Below are positions 55,987 to 64,000 of a stretch of 64,000 bases of DNA, one piece after another. Made by a program: the position numbers and the translations under genes. Within the stretch, counting starts at the first letter, position 1. Each line of letters opens with the position of its first letter. Origin of the DNA: Streptomyces sp. NBC_01016 (lineage in GTDB: Bacteria > Actinomycetota > Actinomycetes > Streptomycetales > Streptomycetaceae); assembly GCF_026341035.1 (NCBI RefSeq), contig NZ_JAPEOQ010000002.1, positions 1,612,001-1,676,000 of the forward strand, read 5' to 3'. The notes under the pieces were generated by a model. It saw only the letters and a program-made list of their open reading frames with translations. It searched no databases and was not told the origin of the DNA.

Positions 55987-56916
55987 ATGAAGCTCGTCTT
56001 CGCAGGCACCCCCGAGGTCGCCGTTCCCGCCCTGGACGCCCTGATCGCCTCCGACCGGCACGAGGTCGCCGCGGTCGTCACCCGGCCCGACGCACCGGCG
56101 GGGCGCGGCCGTCGACTGGTCGCGAGCCCGGTCGCCCAGCGGGCCGAGGAGGCCGGCATCGAGGTGCTCAAGCCGGCCAAGCCGCGCGACGAGGAGTTCC
56201 TGGCGAGGCTGCGGGAGATCGCTCCCGACTGCTGCCCGGTCGTCGCGTACGGGGCGCTGCTCCCGAAGATCGCACTCGACGTGCCCGCCCGCGGCTGGGT
56301 CAATCTGCACTTCTCGCTGCTGCCCGCCTGGCGTGGCGCCGCGCCCGTGCAGCACGCGGTGATGGCGGGCGACGAGATCACCGGCGCGTCCACGTTCCTC
56401 ATCGAGGAGGGGCTCGACTCCGGGCCCGTGTACGGGACGGTGACCGAGGCGGTCCGTGCCACCGACACCAGCGGTGACCTGCTGACCCGGCTCGCGTTCG
56501 CGGGCGCCGGGCTGCTCTCCGCGACGATGGACGGGATCGAGGACGGCACGATCGAGGCCGTGCCGCAGCCCGCCGACGGCGTCACCCTCGCGCCGAAGAT
56601 CACCGTGGAGGACGCCCGTATCGACTGGAGCGCGCCGGCCCTGCGGGTCGACCGGGTCGTCCGCGGCTGCACGCCCGCGCCGGGTGCCTGGACCGAGTTC
56701 CGCGGCGAGCGGCTCAAGGTGCGCACGGCCGTCCTCGCGCCCGACCGGACCGACCTCGCGCCGGGTGAGATCGGCGCGGGCAAGAAGAACCTCTACGTAG
56801 GCACCGGTTCGCACGCCGTCGAGCTGCTCTGGGTGCAGGCGCAGGGCAAGAAGCCGATGGCCGCGGCGGACTGGGCGCGGGGCACCCGGATCGCCGCGGG
56901 GGAGACCCTGGGCTGA
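55987..56916 (+). CDS. fmt: Methionyl-tRNA formyltransferase
   Basis: Formylates Met-tRNAi with 10-formyl-THF for translation initiation. The ATG 55987 gives 309 residues; GAGAGG is 12 bases upstream, so initiation is not strong. The formyl-transfer site NLHFSLLPAWRGAAPVQHAV (near 104-123) has the catalytic Asn/His, and FAGTPEVAVPALDAL opens the protein. The C-terminal tRNA-binding OB domain spans about 205-309. No def gene adjoins; rsmB follows after 105 bp, a widespread pairing. Confidence 0.97.
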   Translation: MKLVFAGTPEVAVPALDALIASDRHEVAAVVTRPDAPAGRGRRLVASPVAQRAEEAGIEVLKPAKPRDEEFLARLREIAPDCCPVVAYGALLPKIALDVPARGWVNLHFSLLPAWRGAAPVQHAVMAGDEITGASTFLIEEGLDSGPVYGTVTEAVRATDTSGDLLTRLAFAGAGLLSATMDGIEDGTIEAVPQPADGVTLAPKITVEDARIDWSAPALRVDRVVRGCTPAPGAWTEFRGERLKVRTAVLAPDRTDLAPGEIGAGKKNLYVGTGSHAVELLWVQAQGKKPMAAADWARGTRIAAGETLG

Positions 56917-57021
56917 CGGGCCCACGAGGACCGCTGTCGGCGCCGGGACGTACCCTGGGAGGGTTCATCCCGGCGTACGACCCGTGCGTAGCGCCCGTAC
57001 GATCCCAGCAGCGGAGCACCT

Positions 57022-58452
57022 TTGAGCGACCAGCCCGGCCGGCCCCCTCGTAAGCCCGGCAAGCCCCACCGTCGTCCCAAGAAGGACCCCGTGCGCATCC
57101 TCGCCTTCGAGGCGTTGCGCGCGGTGGACGAGCGGGACGCGTACGCGAACCTCGTGCTGCCGCCGCTGCTGCGCAAGGCCCGCGAGAAGGGCGACTTCGA
57201 CGGGCGGGACGCCGCGCTCGCGACCGAGCTCGTGTACGGGACGCTGCGCAGGCAGGGGACGTACGACGCGATCGTGGCGGCCTGTATCGACCGGCCGCTG
57301 CGCGAGGTCGATCCGCCGGTTCTGGACGTTCTGAACCTTGGCGTGCATCAGCTGCTCGGTACGCGGATCCCGACGCACGCCGCCGTGTCCGCATCGGTCG
57401 AGCTGGCGCGCGTCGTGCTCGGTGACGGGCGGGCCAAGTTCGTCAACGCCGTGCTGCGGAAGGTCTCGCAGCACGATCTCGACGCGTGGGTCGAGCGGGT
57501 CGCGCCGCCGTACGACGAGGATCCCGACGACCATCTGTCCGTGGTGCATTCGCATCCGCGATGGGTCGTCTCCGCCTTGTGGGACTCGCTGGGCGGCGGC
57601 CGTGCCGGGATCGAGGATCTGCTGGAGGCCGACAACGAGCGGCCCGAGGTCACGCTCGTGGCGCGCCCGGGGCGGACCACGGCCGAGGCCGTACTCGCCG
57701 AGGTGGGTGAGGAGTCGGGGCTTCCGGGGCGCTGGTCGCCGTATGCCGTGCGGCTCGCCGAGGGCGGCGAACCCGGCTCGTTCGACATCGTGAAGTCGGG
57801 GCGGGCCGGTGTGCAGGACGAGGGCAGTCAGCTGGTGGCCATCGCACTGGCGAACGCTCCGGTCGAGGGCCGTGACGAGAAGTGGCTCGACGGTTGCGCG
57901 GGCCCCGGCGGCAAGGCGGCCATGCTCGCCGGGCTCGCCGCCGAGCGCGGCGCGACGCTGCTCGCGTCGGAGAAGCAGCCGCACCGGGCCGGGCTCGTCG
58001 CGAAGGCGCTGGCCGGGAACCCGGGGCCCTACCAGGTGATCGCCGCGGACGGGACACGGCCGCCGTGGGGGCCCGGGACGTTCGACCGGATCCTGATGGA
58101 CGTGCCCTGCACCGGACTTGGCGCGCTGCGGCGGCGCCCCGAGGCGCGGTGGCGGCGGCGTCCCGAGGACCTGGAGGGGTTCGCTCCGCTGCAGCGGGGC
58201 CTGCTGCGCAAGGCGCTCGAGTCCGTGCGGGTGGGGGGTGTCGTGGGGTACGCGACGTGCTCGCCGCATCTCGCGGAGACGCGGGCGGTCGTCGAGGACG
58301 TGCTGAAGGGGGTCGGCGGGGCCGAACTCATTGATGCGCGGCCTCTGTTGGAAGGTGTGCCGGGGCTTGGGGAGGGGCCGGATGTGCAGCTCTGGCCCCA
58401 TCTGCATGGGACCGACGCGATGTATTTGGCGTTGATTCGGCGTACCGCGTAG
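57022..58452 (+). CDS. rsmB: 16S rRNA m5C967 methyltransferase RsmB
   Basis: SAM-dependent methylation of C967 in 16S rRNA. The TTG start at 57022 (GGAGCAC just before) gives 476 residues. The N-terminal NusB-like domain (about 20-165: ILAFEALRAVDERDAYANLV) precedes the Rossmann domain with GCAGPGGKAAMLAGL (near 290-304) and the two catalytic Cys in MDVPCTGLGALRRRPEARWR (near 357) and GYATCSPHLAETR (near 412). The end runs into a REP-like element. fmt-rsmB order is common. Confidence 0.96.
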   Translation: MSDQPGRPPRKPGKPHRRPKKDPVRILAFEALRAVDERDAYANLVLPPLLRKAREKGDFDGRDAALATELVYGTLRRQGTYDAIVAACIDRPLREVDPPVLDVLNLGVHQLLGTRIPTHAAVSASVELARVVLGDGRAKFVNAVLRKVSQHDLDAWVERVAPPYDEDPDDHLSVVHSHPRWVVSALWDSLGGGRAGIEDLLEADNERPEVTLVARPGRTTAEAVLAEVGEESGLPGRWSPYAVRLAEGGEPGSFDIVKSGRAGVQDEGSQLVAIALANAPVEGRDEKWLDGCAGPGGKAAMLAGLAAERGATLLASEKQPHRAGLVAKALAGNPGPYQVIAADGTRPPWGPGTFDRILMDVPCTGLGALRRRPEARWRRRPEDLEGFAPLQRGLLRKALESVRVGGVVGYATCSPHLAETRAVVEDVLKGVGGAELIDARPLLEGVPGLGEGPDVQLWPHLHGTDAMYLALIRRTA

Positions 58453-58480
58453 GTCTTGTTGCGGTCGTGCGGCGCTGGGG

Positions 58481-58537
58481 TCGCGGGGCTCTGCCCCGGG
58501 CCCCGCGCCTCAATCGCCGGCGGGGCTTGATTTGGGC
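58481..58537 (+). repeat. REP-like palindromic element, copy C
   Basis: CGCGGGGCTCTGCCCCGGG hairpin then CCTCAATCGCCGGCGGGGCTT. It overlaps the 3' end of the MMPL gene (minus strand), which ends inside it at 58510. Further copies of the GGGCTTGATTTGGGC-type tail follow within that gene. Confidence 0.72.
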
Positions 58538-60723
58538 TCGGCCGAGCCTGATTGGTGTCCGGGCTCGCTTGATTTGGGCGCGGGCGGGGTTGATTGGGGA
58601 GCGCTCGACCGGGACAGTGCGTGTGGCCACCAGACCTTTGGGCCCACGTCCAGGAACAGGGCTGTCACCAGGACCGACCTGACCACGAATGTGTCCAGGA
58701 GTACGCCGATCGCCACCGCGAAGCCGATTTCGGCGAAGGCGACCATGGGGAGCGTGCCGAGGGCCGCGAAGGTGCCCGCGAGGACCAGGCCCGCCGACGT
58801 GATCACCGCGCCGGTCGCGGCCAGGCCCGTGACGACGCCGGGGCGTGTGCCCTGGCGCGCGGCCTCCTCACGGATGCGGGTCGTGAGGAAGATGTTGTAG
58901 TCGATGCCGAGCGCCACCAGGAACACGAAGACGAAGAGCGGGAAGTCCGTCGATTCGCCCGCGTAGTCGAAGAGGTGGCGGAAGGCGAGCGCGCTGATGC
59001 CGAGGGCCGCCGCGAAGGACAGGACGACCGTCCCGATCAGCAACAGGGGCGCCACCAGGGCCCGTAGGAGCAGGCACAGGATCAGCAGGACGACCACCAG
59101 AACGAGCGGGATCACCAGCTTGTTGTCGTGCGCCGTCGCCCGGTCCATGTCGAGCAGCGCCGCTGTGCCGCCGCCCACCTTGGCATCCGCCCCGTCCACC
59201 GCGTGCACCGCGTCGCGCACCCGGTCCACCGTGTCCTTGGCGGCCTGGCTGTCGGCGGGCGCGGTCGTCGTCGCCTCGAACAGGACCCGGCCGTCGGCCG
59301 CGGGTTTGGTGTTCGGCGGGACGCCGATGCTGCCTCGTACGACGCCGTCCGTCGCGGCGACGGCGCGGCGCACCTCCAGGCCCTGCCCCTGGTTCGCGAC
59401 GATGACGAGCGGGTCGCCGGCGCCCGCGGGGAAGTACTCCGCCGAGACTTCCTGTCCCACGATCGAGTCGGGTTTGTCGGTGAACGAGTCGGCGTTGCTG
59501 ATGCCCTCCGCCTTCAGCTGCATCAGCCCGAGGGAGAGCACGGCGAGCGCCAGGGCTGTCACGGTCCAGATCATCCGCGGACGGCGCGCGATCCGCTGCC
59601 CGGTGCGCGCCCACACGCCGCGCTCGGTGGGTTCCGCGCTGCCCATGTGCGGGATCAGCGGCCAGAAGATCCAGCGGCCGAAGATCACGAGCAGGGCGGG
59701 GAACAGGGTCAGCATCGCGAGCAGGGCGACGGCGACCCCGATCGCGGCGACCGGGCCGAGCCCCCGCGTCGAGTTCATCTCGGCGGTGAGCAGCATCAGC
59801 ATGCTGAGCACCACGGTGGCGCCGGAGGCCAGGACCGCCGGGCCCGCCCGGTGCAGGGCGAGCGCCATCGCCTCGTGCCGATCCTCGTGGCGGCGGAGCT
59901 CTTCCCTGTATCGGGCCACGAGCAGCAGCGCGTAGTCCGTCCCCGCGCCGAACACGAGGACGGTGAGGATGCCCGCGCTCTGCCCGTTCACGGTGAGCCC
60001 CGCGTTCTCCGCGAGGAGATAGATCAGCGCCTGCGCGGTGAAGAGCGCCGCCACCACGCTCAGTACCGGTACGAGCAGCAGGGACGGGCTGCGGTACGTG
60101 AACAGCAGGATGACGATGACGATGCCGAGCGCGGAGAGCAGCAGCGTCGAGTCGATGCCGGAGAAGGCCTCGGAGAAGTCCGCCGAGGTGCCGCCGGGAC
60201 CCGTGATGTGGATCTTCAGATCGCCCACGGACGTGCCGGTCGCGTCGCGGATGGAGTCCACGGCGGGGGTGATCCGCTCGAAGCCCGAGGCGTCCATCGT
60301 GACCGGGACGTAGACCTGGGCCGCCGACGGGCCCGGCCTCTTGTCGAGGACGGGGCCGCGGGTCTCCGTGCCCCGTACCCCGTGCGCGCTCAGCTGCTTG
60401 ATCTGGGCGACGTCCTTGGCGATCCGGGCGCGGTCCGCCACGGTGAGCCCGCCCTCGCGCGCGTAGATCACCACGGCGGGGATGGTCTCCGGCCTGAAGT
60501 CCTTGGAGATGTCGAGGACTTGGGTGGACTCGGCGGAGCCCGGCAGCCAGGACTGCGCGTCGTTGTCCTGTGCGTCGGTGAGTTTCTGGGCGAGCGGCGC
60601 ACTGCCCACGAGGACGACGAGCCACAGCAGGAGCACCAGCCACTTGCTGCGCCGCCCGCACACGAGCCGCGCCACTCCACGGCGCCCGGGCGCCGTGCTC
60701 ACAGTGCTCTGTACGTCCGCCAT
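58510..60723 (-). CDS. MMPL-family transporter
   Basis: RND-superfamily exporter of 737 residues, related to mycobacterial MmpL proteins. The ATG 60723 with GGGGGA upstream decides the start; the open frame reaches 29 codons further. Helix 1 lies near 27-46, a large external domain follows (about 47-180), then helices with the GAGTDYALLLVARYREELRR motif (near 266) and, in the second half, VALGIDYNIFLTTRIREEA (near 615). The last 40 residues (Ser/Pro/Lys, PKSSEPGHQSGSAEPKSSP) arise from REP-like sequence. Substrate unknown. Divergent from rpe. Confidence 0.9.
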   Translation of the reverse strand: MADVQSTVSTAPGRRGVARLVCGRRSKWLVLLLWLVVLVGSAPLAQKLTDAQDNDAQSWLPGSAESTQVLDISKDFRPETIPAVVIYAREGGLTVADRARIAKDVAQIKQLSAHGVRGTETRGPVLDKRPGPSAAQVYVPVTMDASGFERITPAVDSIRDATGTSVGDLKIHITGPGGTSADFSEAFSGIDSTLLLSALGIVIVILLFTYRSPSLLLVPVLSVVAALFTAQALIYLLAENAGLTVNGQSAGILTVLVFGAGTDYALLLVARYREELRRHEDRHEAMALALHRAGPAVLASGATVVLSMLMLLTAEMNSTRGLGPVAAIGVAVALLAMLTLFPALLVIFGRWIFWPLIPHMGSAEPTERGVWARTGQRIARRPRMIWTVTALALAVLSLGLMQLKAEGISNADSFTDKPDSIVGQEVSAEYFPAGAGDPLVIVANQGQGLEVRRAVAATDGVVRGSIGVPPNTKPAADGRVLFEATTTAPADSQAAKDTVDRVRDAVHAVDGADAKVGGGTAALLDMDRATAHDNKLVIPLVLVVVLLILCLLLRALVAPLLLIGTVVLSFAAALGISALAFRHLFDYAGESTDFPLFVFVFLVALGIDYNIFLTTRIREEAARQGTRPGVVTGLAATGAVITSAGLVLAGTFAALGTLPMVAFAEIGFAVAIGVLLDTFVVRSVLVTALFLDVGPKVWWPHALSRSSAPQSTPPAPKSSEPGHQSGSAEPKSSPAGD

Positions 60724-60883
60724 GGCGTCCCCCGCTGCGTCGTGCGCGGTACTCCGGGGGCCAACCGCCGACCCCCGCTGCGAGCCGCCCAGAATGGCAC
60801 GGGCGGGCACGGCTCGGTATCGGTCTCAGGGCTTGGTCCGGACCGAGGCGGGCAACCGGCGCCGGGCATGGCACGCTTGGGTC

Positions 60884-61570
60884 ATGGCCGTGCAGATCAA
60901 CCCCAGCATCCTGTCCGCGGACTTCGCCCGCCTTGCCGACGAGGCAAAGGCAGCCGAAGGCGCCGATTGGCTCCATGTCGACGTCATGGACAACCACTTC
61001 GTCCCGAACCTGACCCTCGGGGTTCCGGTCGTAGAGTCGCTGGCGCGCGCGACGGACACCCCGCTGGACTGCCATCTGATGATCGAGGACCCCGATCGCT
61101 GGGCCCCTCAGTACGTCGAAGCGGGTGCCGGGTCCGTCACCTTCCACGCGGAGGCGGCCGCCGCCCCCGTCCGGCTCGCGCGTGAGATCCGCGCCAAGGG
61201 CGCCCGCGCCTCGATGGCCCTGAAGCCGGCGACGCCGATCGAGCCGTACGAGGATCTGCTCCCCGAGCTCGACATGCTGTTGATCATGACGGTTGAGCCG
61301 GGATTCGGCGGGCAGGCGTTCCTGGACATCATGCTGCCCAAGATCCGCCGCACCCGTGAGCTGATCGGGAAGCACGGTCTGGAGCTGTGGCTGCAGGTCG
61401 ACGGCGGAGTGTCCGCCGCGACGATCGAGCGGTGCGCCGAGGCGGGCGCCGACGTCTTCGTAGCCGGTTCGGCCGTCTACGGGGCGAAGGATCCGGCGGA
61501 GGCGGTACGTGCACTGCGCACCCAGGCGGAGGGCGCCACGGCGTCCGCGGGCTGGGCGTGCGACCACTGA
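60884..61570 (+). CDS. rpe: Ribulose-phosphate 3-epimerase
   Basis: Interconverts ribulose-5-P and xylulose-5-P in the pentose phosphate pathway. The ATG 60884 gives 228 residues. Family features: INPSILSADFARL (5-17), HVDVMDNHFVPNLTLGP-like segment (near 33-48), the metal His/Asp in DCHLMIEDP (near 66) and QVDGGVS (near 173). No ribosome site is clear, so it may be leaderless. It is followed by a SorC-type sugar regulator, which could respond to a phosphorylated sugar. Confidence 0.97.
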   Translation: MAVQINPSILSADFARLADEAKAAEGADWLHVDVMDNHFVPNLTLGVPVVESLARATDTPLDCHLMIEDPDRWAPQYVEAGAGSVTFHAEAAAAPVRLAREIRAKGARASMALKPATPIEPYEDLLPELDMLLIMTVEPGFGGQAFLDIMLPKIRRTRELIGKHGLELWLQVDGGVSAATIERCAEAGADVFVAGSAVYGAKDPAEAVRALRTQAEGATASAGWACDH

Positions 61571-61648
61571 GCCACCGGTACGTGAACGACGTCCATCGGG
61601 GCTGATCAACCGCGTCGGATCTGCAAGGATGAACGACGTATCCAGGTT

Positions 61649-61732
61649 GTGAACAGCAGATGGTCCGTGAGCCGATTCGTGAGCAGCAGTCGATCTCATG
61701 ACGTAAAAGAAGTTTCGTGACGTAAAAGAAGT
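61649..61732 (+). promoter_or_regulatory. Paired direct repeats upstream of the SorC-type regulator
   Basis: TGACGTAAAAGAAGT occurs at 61699-61713 and 61718-61732 (19 bp apart, A-rich in a GC-rich genome); GTGARCAGCAG occurs at 61649-61659 and 61679-61689. Repeats of this kind in front of a regulator gene suggest operator sites, possibly for the regulator itself. Confidence 0.5.
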
Positions 61733-61744
61733 GAGGAGAACGCC

Positions 61745-62764
61745 GTGTCCGCATCATCGGCGGGACGGGCGGCCCTGCGGATGGGACCCGCGGAGCTGGT
61801 GCAGGCGGCGGCCATGGCCCGTCGCTTCTACCTCGAGGGCAAGTCCAAGATCCAGATCGCCGAGGAGTTCGGCGTGAGCCGCTTCAAGGTGGCACGGGTC
61901 CTCGAGACCGCCCTCGAGCGGGATCTCGTACGCATCGAGATCCGGGTCCCTGCCGAGCTGGACGCGGAGCGTTCCGACGCGCTGCGGGCCCGCTACGGCC
62001 TGCGGCACGCGGTCGTGGTCGAGTCGCCCGCCGAGATCGACGACTCCTCCGACCCGGAGAACCTGGGCGAGGTCGCCGCCGATCTGCTCGGCGAGCTGGT
62101 CACCGAGGGCGATGTGCTCGGCCTCGCGTGGGGCCGCTCCACCATCCACATGGCGGCCGCCCTCGACCGGCTTCCGCCGTGCACCGTGGTGCAGTTGACG
62201 GGCGTGTACGACGCGGGGACCGCGGAGCGCGGCTCCGTGGAGGCCGTGCGGCGTGCGGCGCAGGTGTCGGGCGGCGACGCGCACCCGATCTACGCGCCGA
62301 TGCTGCTGCCGGACGCCGCGACGGCGGGGGCGCTGCGCAACCAGACGGGGATCGCCCGCGCCTTCGAGTACTTCGACAAGGTCACCGTCGCGTGCGTGTC
62401 CATCGGCTCCTGGGAGCCGGGCATCTCGACCGTGCACGACATGCTGAGCGACGAGGAGCGCGCGCACTATGCGTCCCTGGGTGTCGCCGCCGAGATGTCT
62501 GCGCACCTGTTCGATGCGCAGGGGCGGCGGGTCGGGCGGGACCTCGGGGAGCGGTGCATCACCGTCGAGGCGGATCGTCTTCGGCGGATACCGGAGGTCG
62601 TGGCGATCGCGGGTGGCCAGCGGAAGGCTGGCGCCATCGACGCGGTGCTGCGGTCGGGGCTCGTGACCAGCCTGGTCACGGACACGGCTGCGGCCGATTT
62701 CCTGTTGGCGGCCGGGTCTGCGCCGAAGCCGGCGTTGCAGCGGGCTGATCCGGATGGTGTGTGA
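61745..62764 (+). CDS. SorC/DeoR-type sugar-binding transcriptional regulator
   Basis: Ligand-responsive regulator of 339 residues; the GTG 61745 has GTGAGGAG 8 bases upstream. The N-terminal HTH (about 22-55: ARRFYLEGKSKIQIAEEFGVSR) is of the SorC type, and the sugar-phosphate-binding domain (about 75-320) has VLGLAWGRST and LPPCTVVQLTG. The ligand is likely a phosphorylated sugar, perhaps of pentose metabolism given rpe upstream, but this is inference. Repeats directly before it may be its operator. Confidence 0.9.
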   Translation: MSASSAGRAALRMGPAELVQAAAMARRFYLEGKSKIQIAEEFGVSRFKVARVLETALERDLVRIEIRVPAELDAERSDALRARYGLRHAVVVESPAEIDDSSDPENLGEVAADLLGELVTEGDVLGLAWGRSTIHMAAALDRLPPCTVVQLTGVYDAGTAERGSVEAVRRAAQVSGGDAHPIYAPMLLPDAATAGALRNQTGIARAFEYFDKVTVACVSIGSWEPGISTVHDMLSDEERAHYASLGVAAEMSAHLFDAQGRRVGRDLGERCITVEADRLRRIPEVVAIAGGQRKAGAIDAVLRSGLVTSLVTDTAAADFLLAAGSAPKPALQRADPDGV

Positions 62765-62783
62765 GGCCGGAGGCGGGGTCGGC

Positions 62784-62885
62784 GTCGCGGGGCTCTGCCC
62801 CGGGCCCCGCGCCTCAATCTCCCCCAGCTAACGCTGGGAGGTGCCCCCTGCGGGGCTTGAAATGGCAATCGTCGGCGGGGCTTGA
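62784..62885 (+). repeat. REP-like palindromic element, copy D, with a nested hairpin
   Basis: CGCGGGGCTCTGCCCCGGG hairpin and CCTCAATC as in copy C, then a different hairpin (CCCCCAGCTAACGCTGGGAGG, split by a short loop) interrupts before the GCGGGGCTTGAA end. A second GGCGGGGCTTGAAG follows. It looks like one repeat inserted in another. Confidence 0.65.
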
Positions 62886-62911
62886 AGGGCTCAGCGAGGC
62901 GGGAGGGTTCG

Positions 62912-63220
62912 GTGGGTGTGCCGCGGATTGATCTTCATGGAGTCGTCGACAAGGACGGGTTCATGGACCGGTGCGCCGCCGCGCTCGGGCTGCCGTCGTG
63001 GTTCGGGCGGAACTGGGACGCCCTTGCCGACGCCCTCGGTGATCCGGGCCAGCTGCCCGAGGCCCCCGAGGGCGCGCCGCTCGTCGTGGTCGTGAGCGGG
63101 TGGGCCGGGTTCGCCGAGCGGCAGCCCGGCCAGTGGGAGACCGCCCGTGAGGTGTTCGCACAGGCCTCGGCCGCGCAGATCCGCGTGGAGCTCGGAGGAT
63201 CATCCAAGGATCGGCTCTGA
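62912..63220 (+). CDS. Barstar-family protein
   Basis: Barstar-like inhibitor fold, 102 residues from GTG 62912 (GGGAGGG just before); GTG 62918 or a TTG at 62882 are alternatives. The family pattern IDLHGVVDKDGFMDRCAAALGLP (split here by position, near 6-28) then WFGRNWDALADAL (near 31-43) is clear, with the acidic DPGQLPEAPEG region. No ribonuclease (barnase) gene is seen within the window around it, so it may inhibit an enzyme encoded elsewhere or have another role. Likely expressed before the guaB1 gene. Confidence 0.85.
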   Translation: MGVPRIDLHGVVDKDGFMDRCAAALGLPSWFGRNWDALADALGDPGQLPEAPEGAPLVVVVSGWAGFAERQPGQWETAREVFAQASAAQIRVELGGSSKDRL

Positions 63221-63337
63221 CCTTGGGATGTTCGGCCCGGAGACTCGACTTCGGCTGACGTGGGAAAATGAAGTACGTGCTTTGTGCTCCGGGAGCAGAC
63301 TTCTGGGGCCCCCTTCTACCGACTGGGATGTCCGCAC

Positions 63338-64000
63338 GTGCGTTTCCTCAATGACATCAAGCCCGCGTACGACCTGACGTACGACGACGTCTTCATGGTG
63401 CCGAGCCGGAGCGCGGTCGGCTCCCGGCAGGCCGTGGACCTTTCGTCGCCGGACGGCACGGGCACCACGATCCCGCTGGTCGTCGCCAATATGACCGCGA
63501 TCGCCGGGCGTCGTATGGCCGAGACCGTCGCCCGCCGCGGTGGCCTCGTCGTCATTCCGCAGGACATCCCGATCGAGGTCGTCACCGAGGTCATCTCCTG
63601 GGTCAAGACGCGCCACCTGGTGCTCGACACCCCGATCGTCCTTGCGCCGACGCAGACCGTCGCGGACGCCCTCGCGCTGCTCAACAAGCGCGCGCACAAC
63701 GCCGGTGTCGTCGTCGACGACGAGCAGCGGCCCGTCGGTGTCGTCACCGACCAGGACCTGACCGGCGTCGACCGCTTCACGCAGCTGTCCGAGGTCATGT
63801 CCAAGGACCTGCTGCTGCTCGACGCGGACATCGACCCGCGCGACGCCTTCAACAAGCTGGACGGCGCCAACCGCCGCTACGCCCCGGCCGTCGACAAGGA
63901 AGGCCGCCTCGCCGGCATCCTGACGCGCACCGGCGCCCTGCGCGCGACCCTCTACACCCCGGCCACCGACGCCAACGGCAAGCTGCGCATCGCCGCCGCC
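63338..64000 (+). CDS. guaB1: GuaB1-type IMP dehydrogenase-related protein (3' end missing)
   Basis: The frame opens at GTG 63338 (RFLNDIKPAYDLTYDDV follows) and runs off the window, so 221 residues are seen. The start DLTYDDVFMVPSRSAVGSRQAVDLSS and LVVANMTAIAGRRMAETVARRGG match the GuaB1 family of actinobacteria, which in mycobacteria works as a GMP reductase rather than an IMP dehydrogenase. A CBS-domain pair occupies about 90-200 (TQTVADALALL, VVVDDEQRPVGVVTDQDL, EVMSKDLLLL). The catalytic Cys loop lies beyond the window, so activity cannot be judged here. Confidence 0.92.
   Translation, partial: MRFLNDIKPAYDLTYDDVFMVPSRSAVGSRQAVDLSSPDGTGTTIPLVVANMTAIAGRRMAETVARRGGLVVIPQDIPIEVVTEVISWVKTRHLVLDTPIVLAPTQTVADALALLNKRAHNAGVVVDDEQRPVGVVTDQDLTGVDRFTQLSEVMSKDLLLLDADIDPRDAFNKLDGANRRYAPAVDKEGRLAGILTRTGALRATLYTPATDANGKLRIAAA

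Overview
The window is a contiguous stretch of a high-GC actinomycete chromosome, almost certainly Streptomyces. GTG and TTG starts are frequent and coding is G/C-biased at third positions. The set ruvCAB, yajC-secDF, apt, relA, hisS, rpsD, alaS, aro, efp-nusB, bldD, pyr/car, sIHF, gmk, rpoZ, coaBC, metK, priA, fmt, rsmB and rpe is the one I remember from the S. coelicolor SCO1461-SCO1520 region. That comparison is from memory and was not searched. BldD and the actinobacterial nucleoid factor sIHF are lineage-specific markers. No tRNA, rRNA, phage, complete insertion sequence or CRISPR array was seen.

Layout. 1-9354: Holliday-junction processing (ruvC partial, ruvA, ruvB), Sec translocon accessories (yajC, secD, secF), purine salvage (apt) and the stringent-response enzyme (relA). 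9406-16099: a DUF349 protein and a membrane-anchored cyclophilin on the minus strand, then an MBL-fold hydrolase, hisS, a VKOR-like oxidoreductase and rarA on the plus strand. 16100-17074: rpsD behind a long structured leader. 17129-19372: a large minus-strand NB-ARC/TPR ATPase. 19558-23517: DUF948 protein, small conserved protein, alaS, ruvX. 23661-29058: mltG and the shikimate genes aroE, aroC, aroK, aroB with overlapping junctions. 29159-32240: the accessory part of the window, with a 191-bp MITE-like element, a P-loop protein and a 2-kb gene-free island of four different tandem-repeat families. 32241-34424: M24-fold protein, efp, nusB. 34531-37445: a translationally coupled transporter and PLP decarboxylase. 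37582-38082: bldD on the minus strand. 38326-48352: pyrimidine biosynthesis (pyrR, pyrB, pyrC, a membrane protein, carA, carB, pyrD, pyrF). 48632-52727: sIHF, gmk, rpoZ, coaBC, metK. 52871-64000: priA, a small HTH protein (minus), fmt, rsmB, an MMPL transporter (minus), rpe, a SorC-type regulator, a barstar-like protein and the 5' part of a guaB1-type gene.

Most genes are housekeeping and form coupled operons: ATGA-type overlaps occur at ruvC/ruvA, aroK/aroB, carA and pyrD/pyrF, and 1-bp TGATG overlaps at alaS and ruvX. The pyr block should make UMP from bicarbonate, glutamine and aspartate under control of PyrR, whose RNA recognition motif is visible in front of pyrR. The bldD-pyrR divergent region also holds a near-consensus BldD operator. 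The points that stand out are the repeat island and MITE, the rpsD leader, an M24 protein with altered metal ligands, a regulator-like ATPase lacking any DNA-binding domain, repeat-bearing inserts in SecD, MltG and the transporter, and dispersed REP-like palindromes, one of which supplies the end of a coding sequence.
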